From Chlorobium sp. (GTDB lineage: Bacteria > Bacteroidota > Chlorobiia > Chlorobiales > Chlorobiaceae): a DNA stretch of 45,910 nt. Below, piece after piece: positions 8,466-17,470 of this stretch (its first letter is position 1; each line of letters starts with the position of its first letter). Location: NCBI GenBank assembly GCA_005843835.1, contig SZXZ01000107.1:1-45910 (forward strand), read 5' to 3'. The notes under the pieces were generated by a model. The model ran no database searches and had not been told where the DNA came from. It worked only from the letters and a program-made list of their open reading frames with translations. A program made the translations under genes and the position numbers.

Positions 8466-8798
8466 TTACTGGTAACCGCGCAACCTCTTTAACTGTCGCT
8501 CATATTCTGCTTCATCCTTTTTCGACCCATCAGGATTGAGCATTTCAACCCCTGTCCAAGGGCAGTCTATAGCACATATATTACAACCCGTACAACTTTC
8601 ATCCACTTGAGCGATACCGGTAAAGTTCAGTTCAGACTCGACAATTGTAATAGAGTTTGATGGACAGGTCTGTACACAAATTCTGCATCCTGTACAAAGT
8701 TCTGAAATTACTCTTGCTGCCGCACGTTTGCGAGCACCGGCAGCTCTTGGTACTCTGGTTCGCTCCTGTACAGCTGCTATTTTTTCATCATTACCCAT
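8466..8798 (-). CDS. 2[4Fe-4S] ferredoxin-like protein in the cytochrome b operon
   Basis: 110 residues with no signal peptide, so cytoplasmic. Two complete cluster motifs are visible: Cys35-38-41-45 ([12 protein letters not shown]) and Cys69-72-75-79 ([12 protein letters not shown]). The N-terminal ~30 residues are basic ([12 protein letters not shown]), and a charged C-terminal extension follows the second cluster; either could dock to a membrane partner. It lies between the Rieske gene (32-base gap) and the cytochrome b gene (28-base gap), an unusual position. Ferredoxin subunits are not part of standard bc1 or b6f complexes. It may accept or donate electrons at the cytoplasmic face of the b subunit; that is inference. 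Confidence 0.9.
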   Translation of the reverse strand: MGNDEKIAAVQERTRVPRAAGARKRAAARVISELCTGCRICVQTCPSNSITIVESELNFTGIAQVDESCTGCNICAIDCPWTGVEMLNPDGSKKDEAEYERQLKRLRGYQ

Positions 8799-8830
8799 AG
8801 TTCATATAATTTTCAATTATCGATAAACTA

Positions 8831-9403
8831 TTACACTCTCAATAAACTCTGCGGATAAAGCTCATTTGATTCCTTACCCGGAACACCCGGAAACTTAATC
8901 GTCTTATCTACCAGCAACTGACCATCTTCAGCAATACTTATTTTAAAGCGATCCATGGGTCTTGGTGCGGGCCCTTCAAAATTCAGGCCTGTTATATAGT
9001 ATCCGCTCCCATGACAAGGGCATTTAAATTTTTTCTGTGCATCCATCCAGCTTGGAGTACAACCAAGATGAGTGCATTTAGTCTCCATCGCAAAAAATGC
9101 CCCATCCTGAAGGCGAATTATCCATGTGCCAAACTCTCTCTGGTATTGAGAGTTAACCTGTCCCGGAGGATAATCAGCCGGAAGACCAACCTTAAACTGA
9201 GATGGTGGCTCAAATAATACCCGTGGGTAAAAGAACCGCAAAAAGGCTGCTGAGTTAATCGCAAGAAACCCCGCAAGGCTTCCCCAACCCAGCCGAGTTA
9301 GAAATTTCCGACGGTCGCTGGACTCCGCCTGGCCACCTTCAGATGTTTCCCTGCTGATAATTTCTTCCTGTTGCTCTGTGACGAGCTCTTTTTCATCCTG
9401 CAT
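8831..9403 (-). CDS. Rieske iron-sulfur protein
   Basis: 190 residues. The N-terminal 30 residues are acidic and polar; then DRRKFLTRLGW, a twin-arginine-like motif, precedes one membrane helix (about 36-60). The soluble domain carries both Rieske boxes: CTHLGC (Cys110, His112, Cys115) and CPCHGS (Cys128, Cys130, His131), followed by the conserved GPAPRP stretch (144-149). The [2Fe-2S] cluster is ligated by Cys110, His112, Cys128 and His131; Cys115-Cys130 is the expected disulfide. It is the first gene of the operon and carries electrons from quinol to the c-type heme acceptor. Export is probably by Tat. Confidence 0.94.
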   Translation of the reverse strand: MQDEKELVTEQQEEIISRETSEGGQAESSDRRKFLTRLGWGSLAGFLAINSAAFLRFFYPRVLFEPPSQFKVGLPADYPPGQVNSQYQREFGTWIIRLQDGAFFAMETKCTHLGCTPSWMDAQKKFKCPCHGSGYYITGLNFEGPAPRPMDRFKISIAEDGQLLVDKTIKFPGVPGKESNELYPQSLLRV

Positions 9404-9612
9404 GGCAGCGTTTTTTTGCTTTCAATGAGATCTTTTCTGAACTGAAACCTGTGATCTGGTATACTTTTATAACGTTTCCTTCTGACAACTCGGAAACCCT
9501 GAACTCATGGATAGAATATTTCCTATGATTCAGGCACTCCCTCCTACTAACTACATAATTTACTAAACACTTTAACCTGTTCAAGACTCGATGACTATTA
9601 GATTGCAGTCTA

Positions 9613-9644
9613 TGGAAGGCAGGTTAACGACCGCCTGCCCTCCA
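9613..9644 (-). terminator. Stem-loop between the Cyc2-like gene and the Rieske operon
   Basis: An 11-base, G/C-rich inverted repeat (arms 9613-9623 and 9634-9644, one G-U pair) with a 10-base loop lies 38 bases beyond the stop of the Cyc2-like gene. There is no U-tract after it on the minus strand. It could be a weak or factor-assisted terminator, or an mRNA-stabilising hairpin that sets different expression of the two units. Confidence 0.5.
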
Positions 9645-9681
9645 CGACCCATATTCATTCAGCTGATACAGACTCCTTCAT

Positions 9682-10929
9682 TTAGAATGCAAATGCACCA
9701 GTCAACGTGAAGGTATTCTTATTGTTTTCACCCGTTGTCGATGTAGGAAGCTCGCTCTTGGTGAAAAGTTTGTACGATGCAGCAAGAGAAACGTTAGCGC
9801 GAAGCCATGCTGTAACCGATGGAGTGACCGTCGGGTTATTCTGGTCAACACCCGCTACGCCAAGATTTGCATACCGTACTCTTGTCAATAGCCAGGGATA
9901 GACATAGTACCCTGCATCAACAGCATAGTTATTGAGCTTCAGGTCACTGTCCTTCGTGTAAGCCACGCCGGCAGTAAAATTGCCATAGTTTCCGGCAATA
10001 TCAGCACCATATACAAAGGTCTCGCCCTTATAATTGCTTGCAAGAACGCCATTCCCTGCGCTCACAAAACCTGCACCAATCGCAAGGCTATTGTCCAGAC
10101 CGACATACTCATTGCCATAAACACCGCCGGCACCACTCAGCAAGCCAGCTCCAAACAGCTTGTATTTAGCCCGAACATATCTGGTATCATCAATCTTGTT
10201 GCTATCAATAGTTGGTATAGTTGCCGTGGCAGTAGTGGCACTCGCAATACCAGCAATCAAATTAAAGCCACCCTCTTTGCCCGTGACATAATTCAATTCC
10301 GTGCTTGTCCCTGAAGTTGGAAATACACTGGTGTATACAGAAATCGGACTTGCTGCACCAGTCCATGCACTGAATCCATTACCAAAACCAACATTGATAC
10401 CTGGTGCAAAAGACCAAGTAGCACGCAGATTGGTCCTTACAGAGTTCGCAGCAAAACCTTCAAAAGCGCCAACAACTCCTATATTTTCACCGATTGTGCC
10501 GCCAAACAAAATACGGGCATCAATAGGGCCACCCTGATAAAAAGTTTGTTGAGCAGTAACCTTGCCGGCACTTGTCTTCACTTGATCAGCATAATTAACC
10601 AAGGGGCCGGTAACATAAAGAGCAAATGGAGCAAAACCAGGGATATCAGTAGGCCATGGTGATTCAGGGAATATTTTTTTCCATCCTTCTCCGCCCATCT
10701 TAGTCTGCTCCTGCTTGGCATGATCTTCTTCCTCTCCACCTGGCCAGCGATAGCCATTATTCTTGAACGCCTCACCAAAAGCATTCCGGTTCGGGAAACC
10801 AGAGTGACAGGTATAACACGATGTCTGATACTTTCTTGCAAACGCAGGTACAGCAGAACTATCCTGACTCCAGAACAGTGCCGGCAACATACAGAAAGAA
10901 GCGATTGAAGCAATTGTCGATTTTCTCAT
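9682..10929 (-). CDS. Cyc2-like outer-membrane monoheme cytochrome-porin fusion
   Basis: 415 residues. A signal peptide (to about residue 26) is followed at once by VPAFARKYQTSCYTCHSGFP with one heme site (Cys38-Cys41-His42), then NAFGEAFKNNGYRWP. The remaining ~330 residues alternate aromatic and polar positions as in a transmembrane beta-barrel and end in ...AFAF, an outer-membrane-type C-terminal Phe. An N-terminal monoheme domain fused to a porin is the architecture of Cyc2, the Fe(II)-oxidising outer-membrane cytochrome known in iron oxidisers including photoferrotrophic Chlorobium. Several related porin-cytochrome families share this motif, so iron as substrate is not proven. It lies upstream of, and on the same strand as, the Rieske/cytochrome operon. 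Confidence 0.7.
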   Translation of the reverse strand: MRKSTIASIASFCMLPALFWSQDSSAVPAFARKYQTSCYTCHSGFPNRNAFGEAFKNNGYRWPGGEEEDHAKQEQTKMGGEGWKKIFPESPWPTDIPGFAPFALYVTGPLVNYADQVKTSAGKVTAQQTFYQGGPIDARILFGGTIGENIGVVGAFEGFAANSVRTNLRATWSFAPGINVGFGNGFSAWTGAASPISVYTSVFPTSGTSTELNYVTGKEGGFNLIAGIASATTATATIPTIDSNKIDDTRYVRAKYKLFGAGLLSGAGGVYGNEYVGLDNSLAIGAGFVSAGNGVLASNYKGETFVYGADIAGNYGNFTAGVAYTKDSDLKLNNYAVDAGYYVYPWLLTRVRYANLGVAGVDQNNPTVTPSVTAWLRANVSLAASYKLFTKSELPTSTTGENNKNTFTLTGAFAF

Positions 10930-11894
10930 AGTTCGATTTTACTGATTTGTTGTGATTGGCTATTTTTTATTAACTGGTACTACGGGTTACTACAAAAGAC
11001 ACAAGATCCCCTGGGTTTGCCGTTAAGACAAATCCAAATACCGCACCTGTATTCAGTGCATCATATCGATGATTGAGCAACAACCAGAAGACACGATGCC
11101 CGACTGGAAGGTATGAGAGACAAAACGTATTATATTTGAGGGAATGCCGAATGAAAGACACCGAAATGTTATCAATCGCAAATATTCACCTCAGGAAATC
11201 GAAAACAACTATGCAGAAATTTTGCACGACGTACCAAATACAGAGCACAAATCCTTAACAACAAATCAGTATGTATCGATGAAGACTACCATCAATATGG
11301 TATAAAATATCAAAAAAAAAAAGCTACAATCTTTTAAAACATCAATTACTATACTTTTTTACGTACAGTAAAAAAACATTTATTTGGAACCTTCAACCCT
11401 TTGAGTAAAATATCAAGTTCCACAAGAACTATAAGCCATCGACATAAAAGGCAAGATTTACCTATGAGGAGTAAGTATAACGATTGTTAATTAATTGTTA
11501 AAATTTTTTTTTAAAAAAAAGCTGTATACAAAGAAAAAACTTGCTTCGGGGTTAAGTATCGCAGTGTGATTTGTTTAACTATCTTCCACCTGTTATATTT
11601 GTGACCTTCTGTTATTGCGCTTTGTCCAATATCCCGCTAAACAAAAGAAGGTTTAAGGCGCCTCCGTTTCTTTACGGCACGACCGGTTAGCTCAATGTAC
11701 TCAGAAGTATTTGGGTCTTCAGTCAACGAATAGCCTTAACTTCAAGTTGTCTTTATCGCGGTACGGTTAAAATCCTGAGTTATCCCTGACCTTTATAAAT
11801 TAGGGAGACAATTGCCTTTCTAAAGGCTGTTTATGATATATTTTCGATCGTTTATTAATGTATTAAGCAATAAGAATTAATTAGGGTTGTCATT
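10930..11894. other. 965-base noncoding region between divergent cytochrome and cytochrome-maturation genes
   Basis: It contains no convincing gene; the short frames here have unbiased composition and no recognisable product. The region is AT-rich in the middle (about 11300-11530), with long A and T runs and a small inverted repeat at 11355-11375. It must contain the promoters of the Cyc2-like gene (minus) and resB (plus). Its length is exceptional for this compact window, so regulatory sites or a small RNA are possible, but I cannot identify one. Confidence 0.5.
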
Positions 11895-13133
11895 ATGGTG
11901 GTTGTCAAGCGGCGCTGGTTTCAGATACCCTGGGAGTTCAGAGAATCTGCCCTTTTTACTGCTGTTGCAGTTTTTTTCGGTTTTGTCCTTCAATATGCTG
12001 CTTCAGGAAGCGGCATCGCAATACCTCACTTGCCATACAATGCAATAGCACTTCTTCTTTTTGCGATTGTAATTATCAGCATTGGCCTGACCTTCAGGAA
12101 CACTCCTGCTGTAAAATGGCTTGGTGGCATTCCTCTTGGACTTTGCCTCATTCTTGCAATAGCAGTTATATCCTTGATCGGTGGAATAGTGCCTCAGCAG
12201 CTGGTTGCTAAAAGCTCATTGCCCTCACTTCTGGGGATGAACCAGATTTTTTCGAGTTGGCCGTTTGCTGTTACCGTCCTCCTTTTTTTAGCAAATTTGG
12301 GGATTTCACTTTCATGGAAACTCTTTCCATTCAAAGTAAAGAACCTTCAGTTTATCCTCTTTCATGCCGGATTCTGGATAGCTCTATCATGTGCAATCGT
12401 CGGCAGTTTTGACCTTCAACGACTTGCTGTACCGATTAACATCGGAAAGGCGAATAATCTAGGGTATACGATGGAGAGCGAAACTCCGCAACGGCTCCCT
12501 TTTTCAATTTTTCTGCATGATTTTTCCCTTGAAGAATACCCTCCACAGTTATTGCTATACGATCCACATAATGACAAGCTCATTATGAATAAGTCACAAG
12601 CTATTTTGGAAGTACGTAAAGGTACCTCTGCCACATGGCAGGGAATTGATGTGCTTGTACTCGATTATCTGCCCTATGCTCTTCCGGGAAAAGATGGTTT
12701 ACCTCAACCGGTAGACCGCGCTACCGGCATTCCTTTTGCCAAAGTAAGAATCAACACCGCCTCCACCCAGCGAGAGGCATGGATAAGCACCGGGAGCCCA
12801 ATGCTCAAGCCTGATGCGGCGCAACTTGATGGTCTCTATCTTATTATGGTCCCGGGCACACCAAAATCGTTCCGTTCAGCGGTAACTGTTCAGGATGAAA
12901 AGGGGCATGAAATAATTGCAAATCTTGAGGTCAACCATCCCGTTAATTTCATGGGATGGAAACTCTACCAAATGGGATACGATGAAAAAGCTGGAAGATG
13001 GTCAAAATTGAGCCTGATAGAAGTAATCCATGATCCATGGCTGCCAGCTGTATACCTTGGCTTTTTTATGATTATGGCAGGGAATATTCTGTTTTTCTGG
13101 AATGGCATTAAACGAACAGAGGTAGAGAAATGA
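11895..13133 (+). CDS. resB: ResB-like cytochrome c biogenesis protein (system II)
   Basis: 412 residues. Membrane helices lie at about 18-36, 45-65, 78-97, 118-137 and 150-170, a large periplasmic domain follows at about 175-375, and a final helix sits near the C-terminus. This matches ResB/Ccs1, which with CcsA exports heme and attaches it to CxxCH motifs of apocytochromes on the outer face of the membrane. The gene overlaps ccsA by 4 bases. It is divergent from the cytochrome genes, whose products carry ten CxxCH sites in total and would be its clients. Sequence conservation in ResB is low, so the call leans on topology and the ccsA pairing. Confidence 0.85.
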   Translation: MVVVKRRWFQIPWEFRESALFTAVAVFFGFVLQYAASGSGIAIPHLPYNAIALLLFAIVIISIGLTFRNTPAVKWLGGIPLGLCLILAIAVISLIGGIVPQQLVAKSSLPSLLGMNQIFSSWPFAVTVLLFLANLGISLSWKLFPFKVKNLQFILFHAGFWIALSCAIVGSFDLQRLAVPINIGKANNLGYTMESETPQRLPFSIFLHDFSLEEYPPQLLLYDPHNDKLIMNKSQAILEVRKGTSATWQGIDVLVLDYLPYALPGKDGLPQPVDRATGIPFAKVRINTASTQREAWISTGSPMLKPDAAQLDGLYLIMVPGTPKSFRSAVTVQDEKGHEIIANLEVNHPVNFMGWKLYQMGYDEKAGRWSKLSLIEVIHDPWLPAVYLGFFMIMAGNILFFWNGIKRTEVEK

Positions 13134-13927
13134 TAATTAATTTTAACACTGCAGCAGAACTGGCCATCGCTTGCTGGGCCATCGGATCACTACTGGGAAT
13201 ATTCTCAGGCCGGACGCCTGCACTTAGAATTCCTGGATATGTTTTCTCGATAGGGGGCTCAATTGTCATGGCAGGTTTTATTGCTTTTTACTGGACAGCC
13301 CTGGACCGACCACCACTCAGAACACTCGGAGAAACACGTCTTTGGTATGCGGCACTGATTCCTCTCGTCGGTTTTCTTGTTGAGTACCGCTGGAAAATCA
13401 GCTGGCTTAAATATTACTGTATGGTACTTGCCGCTTTTTTTCTTGGAATCAACATGCTTCACCCTGAGGTTTTTGACAAAACTCTTATGCCTGCCCTGCA
13501 GAGCCCATGGTTCGTTCCACACGTTGTTGTATACCTAGTCGGCTATGTCATGCTTGCAGCATCCTCTGTTACTGCGCTGCACAATGTCTATCTTCAGTTG
13601 AGATCAAAGGGAAATCATACCGGAGAATCAGTTTCTCATTATCTTGCACTGCTTGGTTTTGTACTCTTGACATTTGGTTTAATATTCGGTGCTCTCTGGG
13701 CAAAAGAGGCATGGGGACATTACTGGACATGGGATCCTAAAGAGACTTGGGCATTTCTTTCCTGGCTTGCCTATCTTGGCTACCTTCATGCCTTCCGCTA
13801 CAAAATAGACCAGGGAAAGCTGCAGTGGTATCTTGCTCTTTCTTTTCTTGTTCTGCTGGTATGCTGGTTTGGTGTCAACTATCTTCCATCAGCACAGAAC
13901 AGCGTACACACCTATACTCAAAGCTGA
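13130..13927 (+). CDS. ccsA: Cytochrome c biogenesis protein CcsA/ResC
   Basis: 265 residues with about eight membrane helices. The tryptophan-rich WWD heme-handling motif is clear: WGHYWTWDPKETW around residues 195-210. Conserved histidines flank it, for example in PHVVVYLVGY before and LHAFR after. Together with ResB it forms the system II heme lyase for c-type cytochromes. The start codon overlaps the resB stop (ATGA), so the pair is co-translated. The length is near the lower end of the family, consistent with a split rather than fused CcsBA. Confidence 0.93.
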   Translation: MIINFNTAAELAIACWAIGSLLGIFSGRTPALRIPGYVFSIGGSIVMAGFIAFYWTALDRPPLRTLGETRLWYAALIPLVGFLVEYRWKISWLKYYCMVLAAFFLGINMLHPEVFDKTLMPALQSPWFVPHVVVYLVGYVMLAASSVTALHNVYLQLRSKGNHTGESVSHYLALLGFVLLTFGLIFGALWAKEAWGHYWTWDPKETWAFLSWLAYLGYLHAFRYKIDQGKLQWYLALSFLVLLVCWFGVNYLPSAQNSVHTYTQS

Positions 13928-14057
13928 CGGATAACAGAACCGAACCATTGGGAAAGATTTTCATGTATGATTCATATTTATGTTATCTTCTTAATCGAAA
14001 AAAGAAACAAAACCATTAACTTTTGGATATAGTCCGTAAAGGGATAATCAACCCCGT

Positions 14058-15044
14058 ATGTCCCGTATGTTATATACTTCTCTAAAAGCAGGGATAACCG
14101 CATGGGCTTTATCAGATTCTGTTTACAGCTCATCAAGTGCAGCCCTGCGCTCTAAAAATAAAATTAGATGGGCGTTTATAGCGGCCATCAGTCCCACTGA
14201 GTCCTTAAATTGGTTTAAAAGGTTGGGTATCAAGGATATGAGCTCTTATTCTGAGCAGATACCCTACTTGACATTTAAACCGATGCGGGTCTTCATGTCC
14301 ACCAAGTGGAACATTTCAAAAAGAAAAAAGGTCATAGAAGATACCTATACCATCATTCGGACTTACAAAGGCGCCATGCAGGAAGGCATTCTTAATCCTG
14401 AAGGATCCAAACTTGCTCGTTGTACCATTGACGGATATGGAGAAATCAGTATTGTTCTTAGTTATGACAATAGCCTTCGTAAAGAAGGGGCATTAATGAT
14501 ATCACTGAAATCAGCCTCTTCACATGAACCGGTTATACAAATTGCATTTTCTTTTGAACAGAAGTCTCCAAATAACAGAGTTTGTTATATCGGCTGCATA
14601 CAGGGGCGATCCAACAAGGATGAAATCAAGGCAATAACTAAAGCGATGCATGGGTTGAGACCACATCACGTCATGTTATTCATTGTTCAAGAGATTATGA
14701 GTGCTTTAGATATTACCCATCTTTTTGGTGTTGGGAATACAATCCACCCTCATCATCAAAAATATCTGATCCATCTGCCGTTCTTGCATAACACGACCTT
14801 TGACTATGATTCGCTATGGGTGGAATTAGGCGGCCTTTCTGAACAGTCCGGATGGTTTAACCTTCCTCTAAAAACAGAACGTCGAACCGAAAAAGAAATG
14901 AAAGCGAACAAGAGAGCAATGTATCGCAGACGTTACTCCATGATGGATAATCTCTCCATGCAATTACGAGCCTCTATCACTAACAAAAACAGTGACAATA
15001 ACAGCTCACTTTCCCATACTCAGAATTTAACCGATCAAGACTGA
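14058..15044 (+). CDS. VirK/YbjX family protein (DUF535)
   Basis: 328 residues with no signal peptide or membrane helix. The C-terminal half carries family hallmarks: FGVGNTIHPHH, YDSLWVELGG, SGWFNLPLK, and KRAMYRRRYSMMDNL near residues 290-305. These match DUF535, known from enterobacterial VirK and YbjX, whose biochemical role is unclear (linked to envelope stress and peptide resistance). The gene stands alone, 130 bases after ccsA and convergent with mnmE. The family is best known from Proteobacteria, so horizontal acquisition is possible. Start could also be the ATG at 14067; neither has a good ribosome site. Confidence 0.85.
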   Translation: MSRMLYTSLKAGITAWALSDSVYSSSSAALRSKNKIRWAFIAAISPTESLNWFKRLGIKDMSSYSEQIPYLTFKPMRVFMSTKWNISKRKKVIEDTYTIIRTYKGAMQEGILNPEGSKLARCTIDGYGEISIVLSYDNSLRKEGALMISLKSASSHEPVIQIAFSFEQKSPNNRVCYIGCIQGRSNKDEIKAITKAMHGLRPHHVMLFIVQEIMSALDITHLFGVGNTIHPHHQKYLIHLPFLHNTTFDYDSLWVELGGLSEQSGWFNLPLKTERRTEKEMKANKRAMYRRRYSMMDNLSMQLRASITNKNSDNNSSLSHTQNLTDQD

Positions 15045-15084
15045 TAGATGATCGCCAAACCGCTGGCTTAAAAACCACGATAGC

Positions 15085-16506
15085 TTATTTGCCGATACAG
15101 AATCGGTCAAAAATCACATTCAGGATCTCTTCATTAACGACCTTCCCGGTAATTTCCCCTACGTACAGAAGCGCCGATCGTAGCTCAAACGCTATAAGCT
15201 CGGTCCCTGAGTGACTGTTGATCAGATCCCTTGCATTTTCAAGAGCATCGGAAGCATTACGGAGCGCTTCATAGTGGCGCAGACTGGTGACAAGTACACT
15301 GGCTTCATGCAGCTTATCAAAACCTTCAGCCATATCACCCATAAGTTGTTTAAGCCCCTCAAGCCCTTCTCCCTTGGATGCTGATATACCGCAGATTGGA
15401 CTGCCTACAGCTAAACTGAGCCGCTCCTGACGTTCGACACTCCTTTCAGAAAGATCCATTTTATTTGCGACCACAATCATTCGAGCATTGCTATAATGCT
15501 TTTGAAATTCAAGAATCTGCGTAACTTCATCAAAATACCCCTCGGAACTTATATCAAGCATGTAAAGAATAAGATCAGCCTCGGAAATTTTACGGTAACT
15601 TCGACAAATGCCTTCGTTTTCTACATCTTCACTGCCCTCTCGCAACCCGGCTGTATCGGTCAGGCGAAACATGGTCTTTTCGTAGAGAAAACATTCCTCT
15701 ATATAATCGCGGGTAGTCCCTGGCATATGACTCACAATAGCCCGTTCTTCACCGAGTAACGCATTAAGAAGAGTTGACTTGCCTGCATTAGGCTTGCCGG
15801 TGATCACTGTAGCAACTCCCTCCTTGAGTAGTCTGCCCCGCTGATAGGAATCCACAAGACGGCGGAGCTCCGCCTGCAAAAACTCAAGATCTTTCTGGAG
15901 CTGACTGCGATTCTGAAACTCAACATCCTCTTCACTGAAATCAAGCTCAAGTTCCAATAGTGCGCATGAACGTAAAAGTTCCTCCCTCATAGTATTGAGC
16001 TGAACAGAAAGAGTGCCCTGCATCTGATTCACCGCAGTCCGGAACGCCGATTCCGTTCGTGCATGAATCATCTCACCGATAGCCTCAGCCTGCAAAAGAT
16101 CAATACGTCCATTAAGAAAAGCCCGGCGTGTAAACTCGCCCGGTTCAGCAAGGCGGCATCCTTCATCCAGCATCACCTGCAAAATATGTTTGACAACCAC
16201 CGGCCCTCCATGACAGCTGAACTCAACCATATCCTCCATAGTAAAAGAGTTCGGTGATCGAAATACGAGAGCGACCACATCGTCTATCAACCCCTCAGTG
16301 TCGTAGACGTTGCCAAAATGAGCTCTATATCCTTTCGATTGAGTGAACTTGAATGCAGAATTGTTTTTTTTGCGGAAAACCCGCTGGGCAATATCAAATA
16401 CCCCTCTACCGCTTATTCGAACAACAGCAAGAGCACCTGAACCAACAGGGGTTGCAAGAGCGGCTATCGGCTCACCTTGTTCAGGCTGAATGGAAAAAAT
16501 AGCCAT
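15085..16506 (-). CDS. mnmE: tRNA modification GTPase MnmE (TrmE)
   Basis: 473 residues, full length. The N-terminal tetrahydrofolate-binding domain (about 1-120) leads into a helical domain with an inserted G domain: G1 GKPNAGKS (237-244), G2 GTTRD (263-267), G3 DTAG (284-287) and G4 NKMD. The C-terminus is the catalytic CIGK (Cys470). With MnmG it installs the 5-carboxymethylaminomethyl-type group at wobble U34 of tRNAs. It is divergent from mazG with a 136-base shared promoter region and convergent with the DUF535 gene. Nothing is missing or odd. Confidence 0.98.
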   Translation of the reverse strand: MAIFSIQPEQGEPIAALATPVGSGALAVVRISGRGVFDIAQRVFRKKNNSAFKFTQSKGYRAHFGNVYDTEGLIDDVVALVFRSPNSFTMEDMVEFSCHGGPVVVKHILQVMLDEGCRLAEPGEFTRRAFLNGRIDLLQAEAIGEMIHARTESAFRTAVNQMQGTLSVQLNTMREELLRSCALLELELDFSEEDVEFQNRSQLQKDLEFLQAELRRLVDSYQRGRLLKEGVATVITGKPNAGKSTLLNALLGEERAIVSHMPGTTRDYIEECFLYEKTMFRLTDTAGLREGSEDVENEGICRSYRKISEADLILYMLDISSEGYFDEVTQILEFQKHYSNARMIVVANKMDLSERSVERQERLSLAVGSPICGISASKGEGLEGLKQLMGDMAEGFDKLHEASVLVTSLRHYEALRNASDALENARDLINSHSGTELIAFELRSALLYVGEITGKVVNEEILNVIFDRFCIGK

Positions 16507-16642
16507 AATAAATACCTTGGTTCTGAGTTTTTCCTGTCAAAAAAGAACAGGTCAGGGATACATCCTCCAAGTATAAGGAATACCAACAAGAAAGAGTAAC
16601 TTCAACTTTCAGTCGAGATGATAATACACAACACAAAAGACC

Positions 16643-17452
16643 ATGCCTCAGATAACCACAAGAGAGCAGTTAAAAGCAGATATAGTCATCAATAAAACGA
16701 GAACCCTCCAGGAGCAGTTTGAACGGGTACTGAACCTTGTCAAAGTCCTGCGACAGGAATGTCCCTGGGATCGCAAACAAACACCCGAGTCACTGACTCA
16801 CCTCTTGCTTGAAGAGAGCTATGAACTGGTTCAAGCCATTGACGAACAGGACGAAATGGAGCTGAAAAAAGAGATTGGTGATCTTTTTCTGCACCTTTCT
16901 TTCCAGGTTTTACTCAGCGAAGAGCGTGGAACATTTACCTTTGCTGATGTTTTCGAGGCACTTTGCCATAAGCTCATCAACCGTCACCCGCATGTCTTCA
17001 GTGATGCAACAGCCGAGACCGAACAGGATGTGCTTAAAAACTGGGAAACATTAAAACTTAAGGAAGGCAGACAAAGCCTTCTGGACGGTGTCCCTCATTC
17101 CATGTCTGAACTATTACGTGCTTACCGTGTTCAGAAAAAAGTGGCCGGTGTCGGTTTCGATTGGCCCAGCGACCAGGGTGTACTTGAAAAACTGGCTGAA
17201 GAGATTGAAGAATTGAAAAATGCTGCAAGCAAGGAAGAAAGGGAAGACGAGTTCGGCGACCTGCTTTTCACTATAGTCAACTACAGCCGATTTCTTGGTA
17301 CAAACCCCGAAGACTCCCTTCGGAAAGCAACAAATAAATTTATTGGCCGGTTTCAAAAGATAGAGGAAAAGGTGCAGTCATCAGGTCGCAACTGGCAGGA
17401 GTATACAGCCAAAGAGCTCGACGAACTTTGGACACAGGCAAAAGGACAATAA
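16643..17452 (+). CDS. mazG: Nucleoside triphosphate pyrophosphohydrolase MazG
   Basis: 269 residues with two MazG halves. The N-terminal half has CPWDRKQTPESL followed by the metal-binding EEsyE and EIGDLFLHL motifs (about residues 53-85). The C-terminal half repeats the pattern with FDWPS, EEIEEL and DEFGDLLFTIVNY (about 170-215). MazG removes pyrophosphate from (d)NTPs, cleaning the nucleotide pool and affecting alarmone levels. The length matches the two-domain E. coli type. It is convergent with the alpha/beta hydrolase gene, 18 bases apart. Confidence 0.97.
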   Translation: MPQITTREQLKADIVINKTRTLQEQFERVLNLVKVLRQECPWDRKQTPESLTHLLLEESYELVQAIDEQDEMELKKEIGDLFLHLSFQVLLSEERGTFTFADVFEALCHKLINRHPHVFSDATAETEQDVLKNWETLKLKEGRQSLLDGVPHSMSELLRAYRVQKKVAGVGFDWPSDQGVLEKLAEEIEELKNAASKEEREDEFGDLLFTIVNYSRFLGTNPEDSLRKATNKFIGRFQKIEEKVQSSGRNWQEYTAKELDELWTQAKGQ

Positions 17453-17470
17453 ATATATACCCGGAAATCT

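Noticed and set aside
10970..11258. Short open frames on both strands in the gap between the Cyc2-like gene and resB
   Set aside because: They lack ribosome sites and recognisable motifs, have odd composition and overlap each other.
11355..11375. Small inverted repeat of T6AC and GTA6 as a terminator
   Set aside because: The stem is only A/T-rich and short and no gene ends near it.
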